A stretch of DNA of 64,000 nucleotides. Source: Sorghum bicolor (taxonomy: Eukaryota > Streptophyta > Magnoliopsida > Poales > Poaceae). The notes beneath the pieces are model-generated. The model was not told the origin of the DNA. It saw only the letters and a list, made by a program, of their open reading frames with translations, and ran no database searches. The translations under genes were made by a program, and so were the position numbers. The stretch spans positions 38,812,751-38,876,750 of the forward strand of contig NC_012878.2 in assembly GCF_000003195.3 (NCBI RefSeq). The letters run 5' to 3'. This document shows, piece after piece, positions 55,355 to 64,000 of this stretch. Position 1 is the first letter of the stretch. Every line of letters starts with the position of its first letter.

Positions 55355-58300
55355 GCTGCTGTTCTTGCTCTTCTTGTTGATGGAATTGCTTCGGGGCTGC
55401 AGGAGCTTTCAGGACGCGGTTCTTGAATGTGAATCTCTCTTTCTTGTCCTTGATGGATACGACAATCTTGGTGTACTCCGCATAGATGATGGCTTTTGTG
55501 TGCACAAGAATGGTCTGCCCAAAATGATGGGTGTCTTCTCATTTACTCCTGTCTCCACGACCACGAAGTCAATTGGGACATATGATTTCCCCACTCTAAT
55601 GAAAACTTCTTTTAGTACTCCCTTAGGCTAGGAAATGGACTAATCTGCAAGCTGCAAACGCATATTTGTTTACAACAGGAGATCATTTAATATTTTCTCA
55701 TAAATTCCCTTGGGCATGATATTGACACTTGTGTCGAAAATCACAGATAGCCTCTGAAAAGCTGTGGCATCCTATAGAGATAGGAATGACAGGTCTTCCA
55801 GGGTCTCCCATCTTCTCTGGTAGAGAGTGGTCAATCCACTGTACATCTGCAGGCTCAATATAATATTGGCTTGCATTGTGAATCTCAACAAGGTTAGCAG
55901 TTTCTGAATCTTCTGGCTGGCCTGGAATCTTGCCTTTTTCCAATGGAGGAACAACAGCAACTAATTGAGCTAATTGTGATTCTAGCATTTTATTGAAACT
56001 ATGCTGATTATTTATGGTAGAAGCAAAAGTATCCATTCTAGTATGTATGTTTTCCAAAGTTTTATCATTTGATGTTAGTTTCCTAGTCATTTGGTCTAGT
56101 AGTTTGGAGTGAATAGTAACTAATTCTCTCAAAGGCGGAAGGCTGCAATTATTAAAATTATTACCTTCACTACAAAATGTCACCCCCTTTTGCAATACAA
56201 ATAAGCGTTGCTAAAAGTTTATATATGCGTTGGAAGGGTCTATACCAACGCATCTAATATGCGTTGCCTAAAGTGGCATTGCAAGGATCTATTGCAACAC
56301 TTAGTTATGTGTTGGTAACATACACTAATAAGCGTTGCAAAGTTGCAACGCATAATGGTGGGTATAGCAACACTTTTTTGTGTTCGTACAAACCATGGGC
56401 GAATGACTTCTATGGCTTGTTGCAGCATATAGATTTCATTTGCTGCAACACTTATATGTGTTGCAGGGAATAAACTGTGTCGTCATTAATATAGCAGCAG
56501 ATTAGTTTATTGAACAATATAAAGATCTTGCTCGTACAATTAAATGAGCAATGCAAAACCATCCAACACATAGGAAGAAATAAGCATAGTTAGTCATATA
56601 TAATATAAACATAATCCATGACACAATTTTTCTTGCATTACAATGACTACCATCCATATTATCCATGACACAATTTTTCTGACAGTACAAGTTCAATGGT
56701 AGTAAAATATAAACATAAAGGTATCCCTCTTAGAATGCTAGCAGCCCTTCTTTCTCCTTCCTTCAGTTCAGGCTAGCATTCCACCGATGTCATTACCTAT
56801 AGATGAAAGTTTAATACGACACTTAGAAGTAAACTCAAATTGAGATAATATATCAATCTTTAAAGCCCATACAGTATTATAATACTTCCAGAAAGAATGC
56901 TTAATCGCCAAAAACTGAAATATTAGTAAATTGGTAGTAAAAAGCATTGTCAGTACCACTTAACTCTGAAGAATATCCCCCCAAGAGGAATGCAAATTTT
57001 AGATAGGAGCTGAAATCTGGTGACTGCAACAGCACAAAGAAAAATCAAGAATGTACTGTACATGCAAACTACTGACAAGAAATAGTAGTGCATCAGTTGA
57101 AAATATAAAAATGAGATCTGTGTAAACAAAAAAAATCTTATCTTTAATCTACTAGTACAGTTGATAGTTCATATCCTTGATCCTAGTTGAGAAAGTGTTG
57201 ATGTAGATTGGTAGCAGCAGCAGATATGCAGCAAAACTCTTTAGCAATATTTGGCTACGAATAACAAATTGTCAATCCAAAAGTCTCAACTAATTTCACT
57301 GACAGAGCAAATCATATATGATTAATATGATACGATCTATAGTGAAATACTTAGCTAGAATAAAATAAAAATGATATCAAACATGAAATCAAACTTTATG
57401 GTGGCATAAAAAATTCAAATAAGCCCTAGTTTATTGAATTGGTATGTCTTCTCGCAAATTAGTCGATGTCACTATACAATCTACAGCAATACTGATTGTC
57501 CAGGCGCAAGGTAACTGATACAATGCAACCTTATCAAGAAAGAAATCATCCAGAAATTTTATCTAGACCAATATTTAGCACATATAAAATTAATAAATGT
57601 GAGATAATAAACAGCTAGTAGTAGGTGCAATAAAAAAATCCTACACAGGTGGGACATGATTCTCAATCTTCTTGCTTCCAGTGATGTCCAAACATATTCA
57701 ACTGATCTTTTCCACCTGCAAGCATGCATATGATGCATCAAACTGAAGTTGACAAAAAAATAACTACATATATAATTATATATTTGTTTGTTGTTTAGGT
57801 AGGTAACATCGTTAGCATATATTTTTTAATGAAAAGTTTGAGAAAAAAAAAATGAAAACCCATGAGTATCAAAACCTTGCAGGGAATTTAGTTCTGCTTT
57901 ATTAAATCTTGCTGCGCTACCTTGGTGAATTAGGAAAAACCTGCAGACAAGGCAAAAGTCATGTGGCCTGGAAACCGCAGTACCACTCACATGTAGGGGA
58001 AATAAGATATTCTAGAAAATCATGTATCCAGGCCTTGGTAGGAACTTAGTACTGCTTGCTTAAAGCTTTTTGTTCAACCTGGGTGAATTAGAAAAAAAAC
58101 TGTAGACATTGCAAAAGTCTGGAGATTAACCGAGTAGAACTCACATGTGGACATCATCGAATGAAGAAAAGTAATAAAGTATCAATAGTCTTCATAGATT
58201 GACAAGTTAAAATATTTTATTGCCCCCTCGACATCACTAATACAGGATACAGCCAAAACATACGGTAATTTAGTATACTGACCCCCGTGAAAGATAACCA

Positions 58301-58982
58301 GGATCATACCACTGTGTCTGTGCTTTTTTATTAAAGAAAAGATATCATCGAAGACAATAAATACACACAAAATTAATGGAAATCAATTTAGGGATCGAAG
58401 ATGATTTAGGAATTCAAGAGTGATGAAAATCAATTACTAATGAAAACCACATTTGAGAATAAAGATGGGAGGAAAATACCTCCAGGATGGCAGTATGGCA
58501 CTGTCGATTGGAGTTCTTTACAGATTGGCTCCTGAGTTGACGCGGCACCATAGGACTTGAGGAGTCCGTGATGGCTGGAAGTTCCTGCAGATCTAATCGC
58601 CAAATTCCTCGGTACCTGATTCAATCTAGATCATTGCGTGGAGATCAGCCTATGGGCAAGGACAGGGTATGAGAGATCAACGACGAGAGGAGTAGAATGG
58701 GGATACGGGAGTCCAAATCAGAGGGGAGGTTGCAGACTTGCAGCCGCCCTTCTGCACGTGCGAGGTGTGGTGGAATTACAGGGTCATGGGCAACTGGATG
58801 GAGCGACCTCGAGGTGAGGCATAGGGCTGGTTATTATTATGGAACGACCGCAACATATCTGATTTCTGTTGCTATTCATTCGTTGCTAAAGGGATGTTGG
58901 TGTTGTAGTGCTTGGTTGTTACCTTGGTAATTACCTTGTCGAGGTTGTTGGTTCCACCCTTGATTTTTTTAAGGATGATAGT
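55355..58982 (-). pseudogene. Element L gag C-terminus and Athila-type protease, split by CACTA and K
   Basis: The coding remnants are 58982-58911 (Gln/Gly/Tyr/Asn-rich), 56167-55640 (gag C-terminus: LPPLRELVTIHSKLLDQMTR, SFNKMLESQLAQLVA, then SFSEAICDF) and 55625-55355 (protease: YVPIDFVVVETGVNEKTPII and LGRPFL, then KIVVSIKDKKERFTFKN). Breaks include a one-base shift next to the protease active site, where the normal DxG(A/T)S reads as D-F-D-T-S after allowing for the shift, and another shift after LGRPFL. The CACTA transposon 56168-58910 interrupts gag and element K cuts the 3' side. The remainder lies beyond element M to the right. Confidence 0.7.
56168..58910. mobile_element. Non-autonomous CACTA (CMC) DNA transposon, TSD CTT
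   Basis: A 2743-bp unit beginning CACTACAAAATG and ending ...GTGTTGTAGTG, flanked by the 3-bp duplication CTT (56165-56167 and 58911-58913), with L gag continuing on both sides. The left end has subterminal repeats of GCGTTG and its complement (at least seven in 56205-56355); the right end has several GTTGC/GCAAC. No transposase is found; the ORFs inside are under 80 codons. A diverged tandem duplication of about 130 bp lies at 57873-57998 and 58027-58147. The segment 58500-58800 is GC-richer and could be a leader exon or captured host sequence; I cannot name it. Confidence 0.88.
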
Positions 58983-61680
58983 TGTCACACCCATATTTTA
59001 AGAACAAAATAGGATGCATAAAAGACTCATATGTGCCCCAGGAATAGTCGCACACATAAGTAGACAAATCTCAAATGTACCATTGCAGTGTTTATTACAT
59101 AGCGGAATACAATATATCACATAGTCTCATACAAAAATGATAGCATAAAGTAAACAACGCTCTCGACGGAAGCTCCACACAGGGACACTGTTGACTGGTT
59201 GACTCCAAACCTAGTACTCATAACGATAATCCTCATTCCAGTCATCTTCATTATCATATCCTGAGGTGTTGGGAAATTGCAAGAGTGAGCACATATCGTA
59301 CTCAACAAGTATAACCAGGGGTTCATGAGGCTCAAATAGCTGATACTGGTTTGACTGCATTTAGCTTTTAATGGTGGATAGCATATTCATAATTAAATAG
59401 CAAATGTCAAGGTAGCATAAATAATCCATTCATACCATGATCAAATGTAAGTATAATTAATCCATAGCATAAACGATAATCAAATGAACATAACAACTTA
59501 ATAAGCTCATCGTCGTCGCAGCAAGAACCCCCAAGGCCGCTCATAACCGTGAGCACGGCTAGTATACCAGTTTTACACTCTGCAGAGGTTGTACATCTTT
59601 ACCCATGAGTCATGATTTACCCTTTCGCCCGAGGTAGCTAATCTCTTAACCCCCTTCCTAGGGAGGTCGGCAGGGATCACTATGAAGCCTTTCAAAAGTT
59701 CGTCTAACATGTTAGGGCCGCAAGGTTTCCTTTGCGAGCAGATATAGATACCCCCCTTCCGAATGGCACAATGACGCGCAGCCTATACACATAGGGACAG
59801 GGGCTCGCACTATACCCGTGTCGGTTCAGCCCCTCCGCCCTTTCGGGTAACCTCTAACAAGCTAGAAAAGGTCTCCATACTGAGCTAAAGCCAGAGCCAT
59901 TATAGCCCTCATGGTTGCACTGTTGTCCCGGTGATCACTTACAGACAAGATCTCATATAGTTATTTGTCATCTTATAACGTTCATTGCATAGCTATTAAT
60001 CATCTTACAAGATCATGGATTATATTAAGCACTAGCACATCTACAACAAATGCATATCAAGTAGGTAGCAAGGAATACAGGTAACAATCATCTATGATTT
60101 TGCTAAGGTCGACAAGGTGATAGCATGCATATGATATATATGTGTAGTTAATAGTGAATAGGTAACAAGGATGATCCCAAGTTATACTTGCCTCGATCAA
60201 AGCTCTCCTGAGCCTGCTGGTCCTCAAAAGCTTGGTCTTGGTCACCAACGTACGGCTCATCGTCTAATTCCAATCATCAATCAACAACACGCAATCCAAC
60301 GTAGACAATCATACACGGAGCAAACAAGATATAATTAGAACAATACACCAAACAGTGGTAAAAAAATATAAAAGTTTATGAAAATAATCTACGCAGCGCT
60401 ACGATCACACAAACGTAAAGTTCACGAAAATCGGAATTAAAACGTGAAAGATATGAATTTTCTAAGATTTCCTATAGAGAAATATTTAATTAAATGCTAC
60501 TGCAGAATTAAAAAGTTTCAAAACAGTAAACTAATATTTCTAACATGTAGAGCTCGTTGAAACGAATCTAACGAAATTTGGATGGACAAAAACGGATTTA
60601 AAATAAATATTTTATGAGCATTATAAAATCAGTGGCAATCTTGTAAATAGCTGAAAACGTTTTTTAATTTCAATCGGCAGATTTTACGTTTTCAGAAAGA
60701 GAAGACGTATTTCCTGAAACACGCTTTGGACCGCGGGTTGATATGTAAATTTTTCCAGGGACTCTTTAGCGAAATTAACACCGAACTGTTTTCTTCTAAT
60801 CTGGGGCGCTGGATCTCGATCGGACGGCTTGGGTCGCTGCAGGGGAAAAACACGGTCGGCCGGCGGCGAGCTCCACGGCGGACGCCATGGATGCCACCCC
60901 GGAGCTCGCCGGAGCATTCGATTTCGCGTCCTGGTGCATCCCGGAGCAAGACAATTGCACCGGAAGAAAGAGGGAAGGTTTGCGAGCTCACCTAGAGCGA
61001 TTCTACGGCCGGAGAAGGCCCGAGGAGATGAAGCTACGCGCGGCGGCGGAAGGAACCCTCGCCCGAGATCCAACAGCGAAGATAGGGCGTATTGGAGCGA
61101 TTTGGATGCGAAAAGAAAAATACGGGGTGGGGAGAGAGCTTTATAGGGCCTCGGGGAAACAAATAGGCAAGGAATCGCGAGTATCCGGAGTTGATTTTGC
61201 TCCCGGTCGTGTTCCACCCGGTCTCGGCGAGAGGAAGGGGACGAGGTAGGCGCCGACATGCCGGTCCCACGTGTCATCGACCGGAGAGAGAGAAAAGAAA
61301 AGGAAAGAGCGCGCGCCTGCTGTTGGGCCGGGAGAGGGAGCTGGGCCGCGCGAGGGGTGAGAGGGGGAAGCTCGGGCTGCGGCCTGGGAGGCTTCCTTTC
61401 TCTTTTTTTTTCCTATTTCCAATTTCTTTTCTGTTTTGTTTTATTCTTTTTTTAAAGCCTTTTTCAAAAAGGATTTTGAGAACAATTAAATATAAACCAA
61501 ATACAATCAACACAAAATAACATATGTCTCAGCATGAATGCACAAAATCATGTTACTAAGCTTATGATAAATTTTAAATTTCCACAAAAATTGTTTATTT
61601 GCTACATTAAATGCTCACTAAAATTCTTAAATAATTCAAATTAAATCCTATTAATTGAAATTCAAATTTTGGATGTTACA
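58983..61680 (-). repeat. 3' LTR (D) of element M
   Basis: A 2698-bp LTR; plus-strand ends are TGTCACACCC and ...GGATGTTACA. A minus-strand TATA box (CCCTATAAAGC) lies near 61138-61148, so transcription would leave about 2.1 kb of R-U5, unusually long. A 5' splice-site-like GAG/GCAAGTATAAC is at about 60183-60194. It contains the family block (59590-59790) and an uninterrupted ACGCG site corresponding to the nested insertion in C. GC-rich ORFs at 60684-61520 overlap on both strands and are not called. Confidence 0.9.
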
Positions 61681-61700
61681 AACTCTACCCCCCTAAAAGA
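61681..61700 (-). promoter_or_regulatory. Polypurine tract of element M
   Basis: The minus strand reads TTTTAGGGGGGTAGAGTT immediately before the 3' LTR, preceded by CTCGAGGACGAGATTC. This is the typical end of chromovirus internal domains in plants. Confidence 0.85.
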
Positions 61701-61825
61701 ATCTCGTCCTCGAGATTGAGCAGTGCATAAACAAACAACTGTGGATTTAATTCTCTCCAACATCTTCTCCTTCTCAAGTCGCTTCTGCCTCTAAATACCA
61801 ATTCCATTGTTCTAGCAATCTCAAC
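61701..61825 (-). pseudogene. Element M pol C-terminal remnant
   Basis: In one minus frame the sequence reads WYLEAEAT-stop-EGEDVGEN, resembling the chromodomain tail EATWEREDE with Trp changed to TGA, and then SRTRFF before the purine tract. It directly abuts the gag-protease frame, which ends in LPGMLPNQRG where RT normally begins (LPGMPP). The junction near 61800-61825 is therefore a deletion of roughly the whole RT-RNase H-integrase region. Confidence 0.6.
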
Positions 61826-63404
61826 CTCTCTGGTTAGGTAGCATACCTGGTAGTTTTTCTGCAAATTCACTTAGAAATTTATTCCCTACACGGTCCTGAA
61901 TATCATCTTCCAGCTGGTTCACTGTAGCTGTGGGTGGAGCCTGTACTGCTACATCCACACTAATTCTCTCTCCCTTGGGTGTTGTCACAACTACTACTTT
62001 CTCTTTGCACTTAATTTCCGTAGCATATTTCTTCATCCAATCCAAACCCAAGATCACATCTATGCCTGAGGTTCTCATAACCATGGGACTAACCGGGAGA
62101 TCTACCCCCCTTAAAGAAAGACTTGCTGAGGGGCAACAATAAGAAACTGGTATAGTCCCTCCAGGTGAGTTTACTAGCATGTGGGTTTTCAGGGCAACTA
62201 GTGGAATGCTATGAACTCTAACAAATGCTTGTGAGATAAAGGTATGCGAAGCTCCAGAATCAAATAAAACTGTAGCAGGTATAGAGTTGATACTGAACGT
62301 ACCCATCATAATTTCTGGTCCCTCTTGTACTGTCTTTGCAGCCACATGGTTCACCTTTGCTCCCTGAGAATTAGGCTTTTGATTGTTGTTCTGCTGGTTG
62401 AATCTCTCCGGGCAATCATATGACATATGACCTTCTTTCCCACAACGAAAACACCTAGTAGGGGTATTGGAAACACTTCTCTTCATAGAGGTGGCATTTG
62501 AATTTCCCGAGCGAGAAGTCTGTTGTCCACTCCGTTGTTGATTAGGATTACGCTGAGATTGTTGGTTGTGATCCCCTTGACTAACTGGTCCATGGTACCT
62601 CTGTTGATCGACCTGCTGAGAGTTGAAACGTTGGCGGTTGTTGCCTCTAGAACCTTGGGCTAACATTCTTCTCTTCTTATCTTGACTTTTACGCATGTTA
62701 TCCAACACAATAGCACGATTCACGAGAGCTTGAAAAGTAGGATAGGTATTTCCGGCCAACTGCAACCTAAGTTCATAGTACAGACCTTTCATGAAGAGAC
62801 GTTGTTTGTCAGCATCTTCTCTGACTTCGTTTGGAGCATAGCGAGCCAACTGCTCAAACATGTCATGATACTCAGCCACAGACATAGAACCCATCCTGAG
62901 AGATCTGAATTCTTCCTGCTTGAGCTCCATCATTCCTTCATTAATATGTCGTGCTCGGAAATCTCTACAGAATTCCAACCAAGTGACTGGAGGAGCATTG
63001 TTGGGACGAGCAGCTTGATACGATTCCCACCATGTCTGAGCTGCCCCCTGAAGTTGTCCATAAGCATACAACACTTTTTCCATATCACCGCACTGGGCTA
63101 TGTTCAGTTGCCTCTCCACAGCACGTAGCCAATCATCAGCCTCCATGGGATCAGCTGAGTGTGTAAATACTGGAGGTCTTTCCTTCATAAACTCTCCACG
63201 CTTATCTCTCACATGAACAGGTGGTGGTGTCGGTGGAGGTTGCTGTTGTAGGTGCTGCATGAAGACGTGCATCATCTCATTTTGAGTTTGCATGAGTTCC
63301 TCCACGGTGATTGGGGCATTGCCACCATTGCCATTGCCATTGTCACGGCCTCTGCCCCTGCCTCTTCCCCTTGCTGCCATCTGCATTCCAAGGCATATAA
63401 ACAC
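61821..63404 (-). CDS. Element M gag-protease polyprotein
   Basis: A 527-codon ORF. The ATG at 63404 is the longest start; ATGs at 63386 and 63380 (MAARGRGRGRG) are likelier by the Arg/Gly-rich start common in this family. Residues about 75-240 are the Retrotrans_gag core (DPMEADDWLRAVERQL, TWLEFCRDFRARHI, MSVAEYHDMFEQLARYAPNE). A CCHC zinc knuckle follows with C318, C321, H326, C331. The retroviral-type aspartic protease has DSGASHTF (D382) and ILGLDW (451-456). The frame ends 30 codons into the RT lead-in, at the deletion. It appears undamaged, so capsid and protease could still be made by this copy. Confidence 0.9.
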   Translation of the reverse strand: MFICLGMQMAARGRGRGRGRDNGNGNGGNAPITVEELMQTQNEMMHVFMQHLQQQPPPTPPPVHVRDKRGEFMKERPPVFTHSADPMEADDWLRAVERQLNIAQCGDMEKVLYAYGQLQGAAQTWWESYQAARPNNAPPVTWLEFCRDFRARHINEGMMELKQEEFRSLRMGSMSVAEYHDMFEQLARYAPNEVREDADKQRLFMKGLYYELRLQLAGNTYPTFQALVNRAIVLDNMRKSQDKKRRMLAQGSRGNNRQRFNSQQVDQQRYHGPVSQGDHNQQSQRNPNQQRSGQQTSRSGNSNATSMKRSVSNTPTRCFRCGKEGHMSYDCPERFNQQNNNQKPNSQGAKVNHVAAKTVQEGPEIMMGTFSINSIPATVLFDSGASHTFISQAFVRVHSIPLVALKTHMLVNSPGGTIPVSYCCPSASLSLRGVDLPVSPMVMRTSGIDVILGLDWMKKYATEIKCKEKVVVVTTPKGERISVDVAVQAPPTATVNQLEDDIQDRVGNKFLSEFAEKLPGMLPNQRG

Positions 63405-64000
63405 ATCTTAGTAATGTCCCACATGACAATTACAAGAGTTAACGGAATCTGAAATTTTCTGGGTAACATCCAACATCAGTAGATCAGAATATCAGTCATA
63501 TCTCGAGTTCCAGAATTCAAAAGGATACATGCTGTACACCGTTGGAAAGATAAAGAAATTGTTTACAACTTTCATTTAGATCATATTACCAGATTCCAAA
63601 GTAAGGTTAATCAAAAACTGGGTACAACCGAAACTGTTCCAGAATTCCAGACTGCGCAGAAACCTCAACTTGAAACAGTCATAACTCTCAGCTCATAATC
63701 GATAATATGGTCATTCTTGCGGCATTGGAAAGGTATGGAAGTCTACTTGTTCCCAGAAAAATTTGATGGACATTGCATGAACAGATTTTGAGATGTACCA
63801 GATTCTTTGCAGACTGCTCTAGAAAACAGCAAAGGACAGAAACAGAATTTTAACCAAACCCAACTATTTAGTTCATTAATCCTTATGCCTTAGGCCTATA
63901 GACTAAATGAAATTGTAGAGAAAATCTACAAGATCATTACACTCATTACAAAGATCCAAATCAAGCATAAGCATAATAACAAACCAAACCAAGCATCAAA
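63405..64000 (-). other. Leader of element M
   Basis: Sequence upstream of gag on the minus strand. No primer site or LTR end is reached before the window ends, and I see no conserved ORF or motif. It contains several short phrases like CAGAATTCCAGA that recur loosely. Confidence 0.5.

Larger units (their letters stand above)
58983..64000 (-). mobile_element. Element M: chromovirus with deleted pol, partial
   Basis: In minus order: leader (from beyond 64000), gag-protease (63404-61821), a remnant of the pol C-terminus (61825-61700), purine tract, 3' LTR (61680-58983). The end of pol with an EAT(W)E-like chromodomain tail is retained, while RT, RNase H and the integrase core are gone, so this is an internal-deletion derivative. 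Its LTR family is the source of solo LTRs A, B and C. The last five flanking bases left of the LTR are ATAGT; the other copy lies outside the window. Confidence 0.82.

Noticed and set aside
56205..56355. Regular GCGTTG repeats as a possible CRISPR-like or satellite array
   Set aside because: Spacing is irregular, both orientations occur, and the stretch is next to a CACTA terminus; these are subterminal transposase-type repeats.
60684..61520. ORFs of 99-197 codons on both strands
   Set aside because: GC-rich U3 of LTR D; mutually overlapping frames, no recognisable domain.
1..64000. Endogenous pararetrovirus or other integrated virus
   Set aside because: All RT, gag and protease motifs fit LTR retrotransposons or a LINE; no movement-protein or caulimovirid coat motifs were seen.
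1..64000. tRNA, rRNA or microRNA genes
   Set aside because: No cloverleaf, rRNA core or clear precursor hairpin was recognised by eye; tRNA-like matches were only primer sites.

Overview
The window looks like a repeat-rich stretch of a large plant genome, most probably a grass. The basis is the mix of element families: Ty3/Gypsy elements with a TGGCGCCGTTGCC-type primer site (Athila-like), a Tat-like element with two RNase H domains, a chromovirus with 2.5-3.5 kb LTRs, a Copia element with the TGGTATCAGAGC primer site, an L1-like LINE and a CACTA transposon. I see no host single-copy gene, tRNA, rRNA or CRISPR array. Nearly every base belongs to a transposable element or its remnant, and most coding regions lie on the minus strand. 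The species cannot be fixed from this sequence.

Layout. 1-5463: 5' end of a minus-strand Copia element (gag, primer site, 5' LTR); its LTR is split by a plus-strand solo LTR (A, 1673-4484, duplication GGATC) and by a 100-N assembly gap. 5464-8191: 5' end of a gag-only Athila-like element (E). 8192-8651: a second Copia LTR fragment. 8652-10553: decayed LINE. 10627-33742: one LTR (H) split by element F (11022-32560, duplication ATAGC), which is split in turn by element G (15388-27792, duplication GATTG). 33743-40709: a chimeric junction and gag-only element I. 40710-55354: element K, carrying two solo LTRs in opposite orientation (B and C); C holds a further solo LTR (duplication ACGCG). 55355-58982: gag-protease remnant L, broken by K and by a complete non-autonomous CACTA element (56168-58910, duplication CTT). 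58983-64000: the 3' LTR and gag-protease of a chromovirus (M) that has lost most of pol.

Most notable content. Element G is a young Tat-like retrotransposon: its two 696-bp LTRs differ at one base. Between pol and the 3' LTR it carries an antisense, multi-exon gene with its own TATA box, encoding a plant mobile domain (PMD) protein with a C-terminal coiled coil. The whole of G (LTRs, introns, both coding strands) is filled with the hexamer ATCGGC/GCCGAT, about 105 copies by hand count against about 6 expected. The motif forms inverted repeats upstream of the antisense promoter. An element-encoded nuclear factor together with a dense element-wide motif suggests, as a hypothesis, a self-recognition or anti-silencing system comparable in logic to VANC/VANDAL. 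In this copy gag, pol and the PMD gene are all broken although the LTRs are nearly identical, so the copy probably moved using proteins supplied by another element.

The Athila-like elements (E, F, H, I, K) form a second theme. None shows a reverse transcriptase. They keep gag, sometimes protease, or an accessory ORF with its own promoter, and share cis-acting modules: paired GGGCGCCC palindromes upstream of TATA, a conserved motif near the U5 end, and repeated polypurine-tract-like motifs inside the element.
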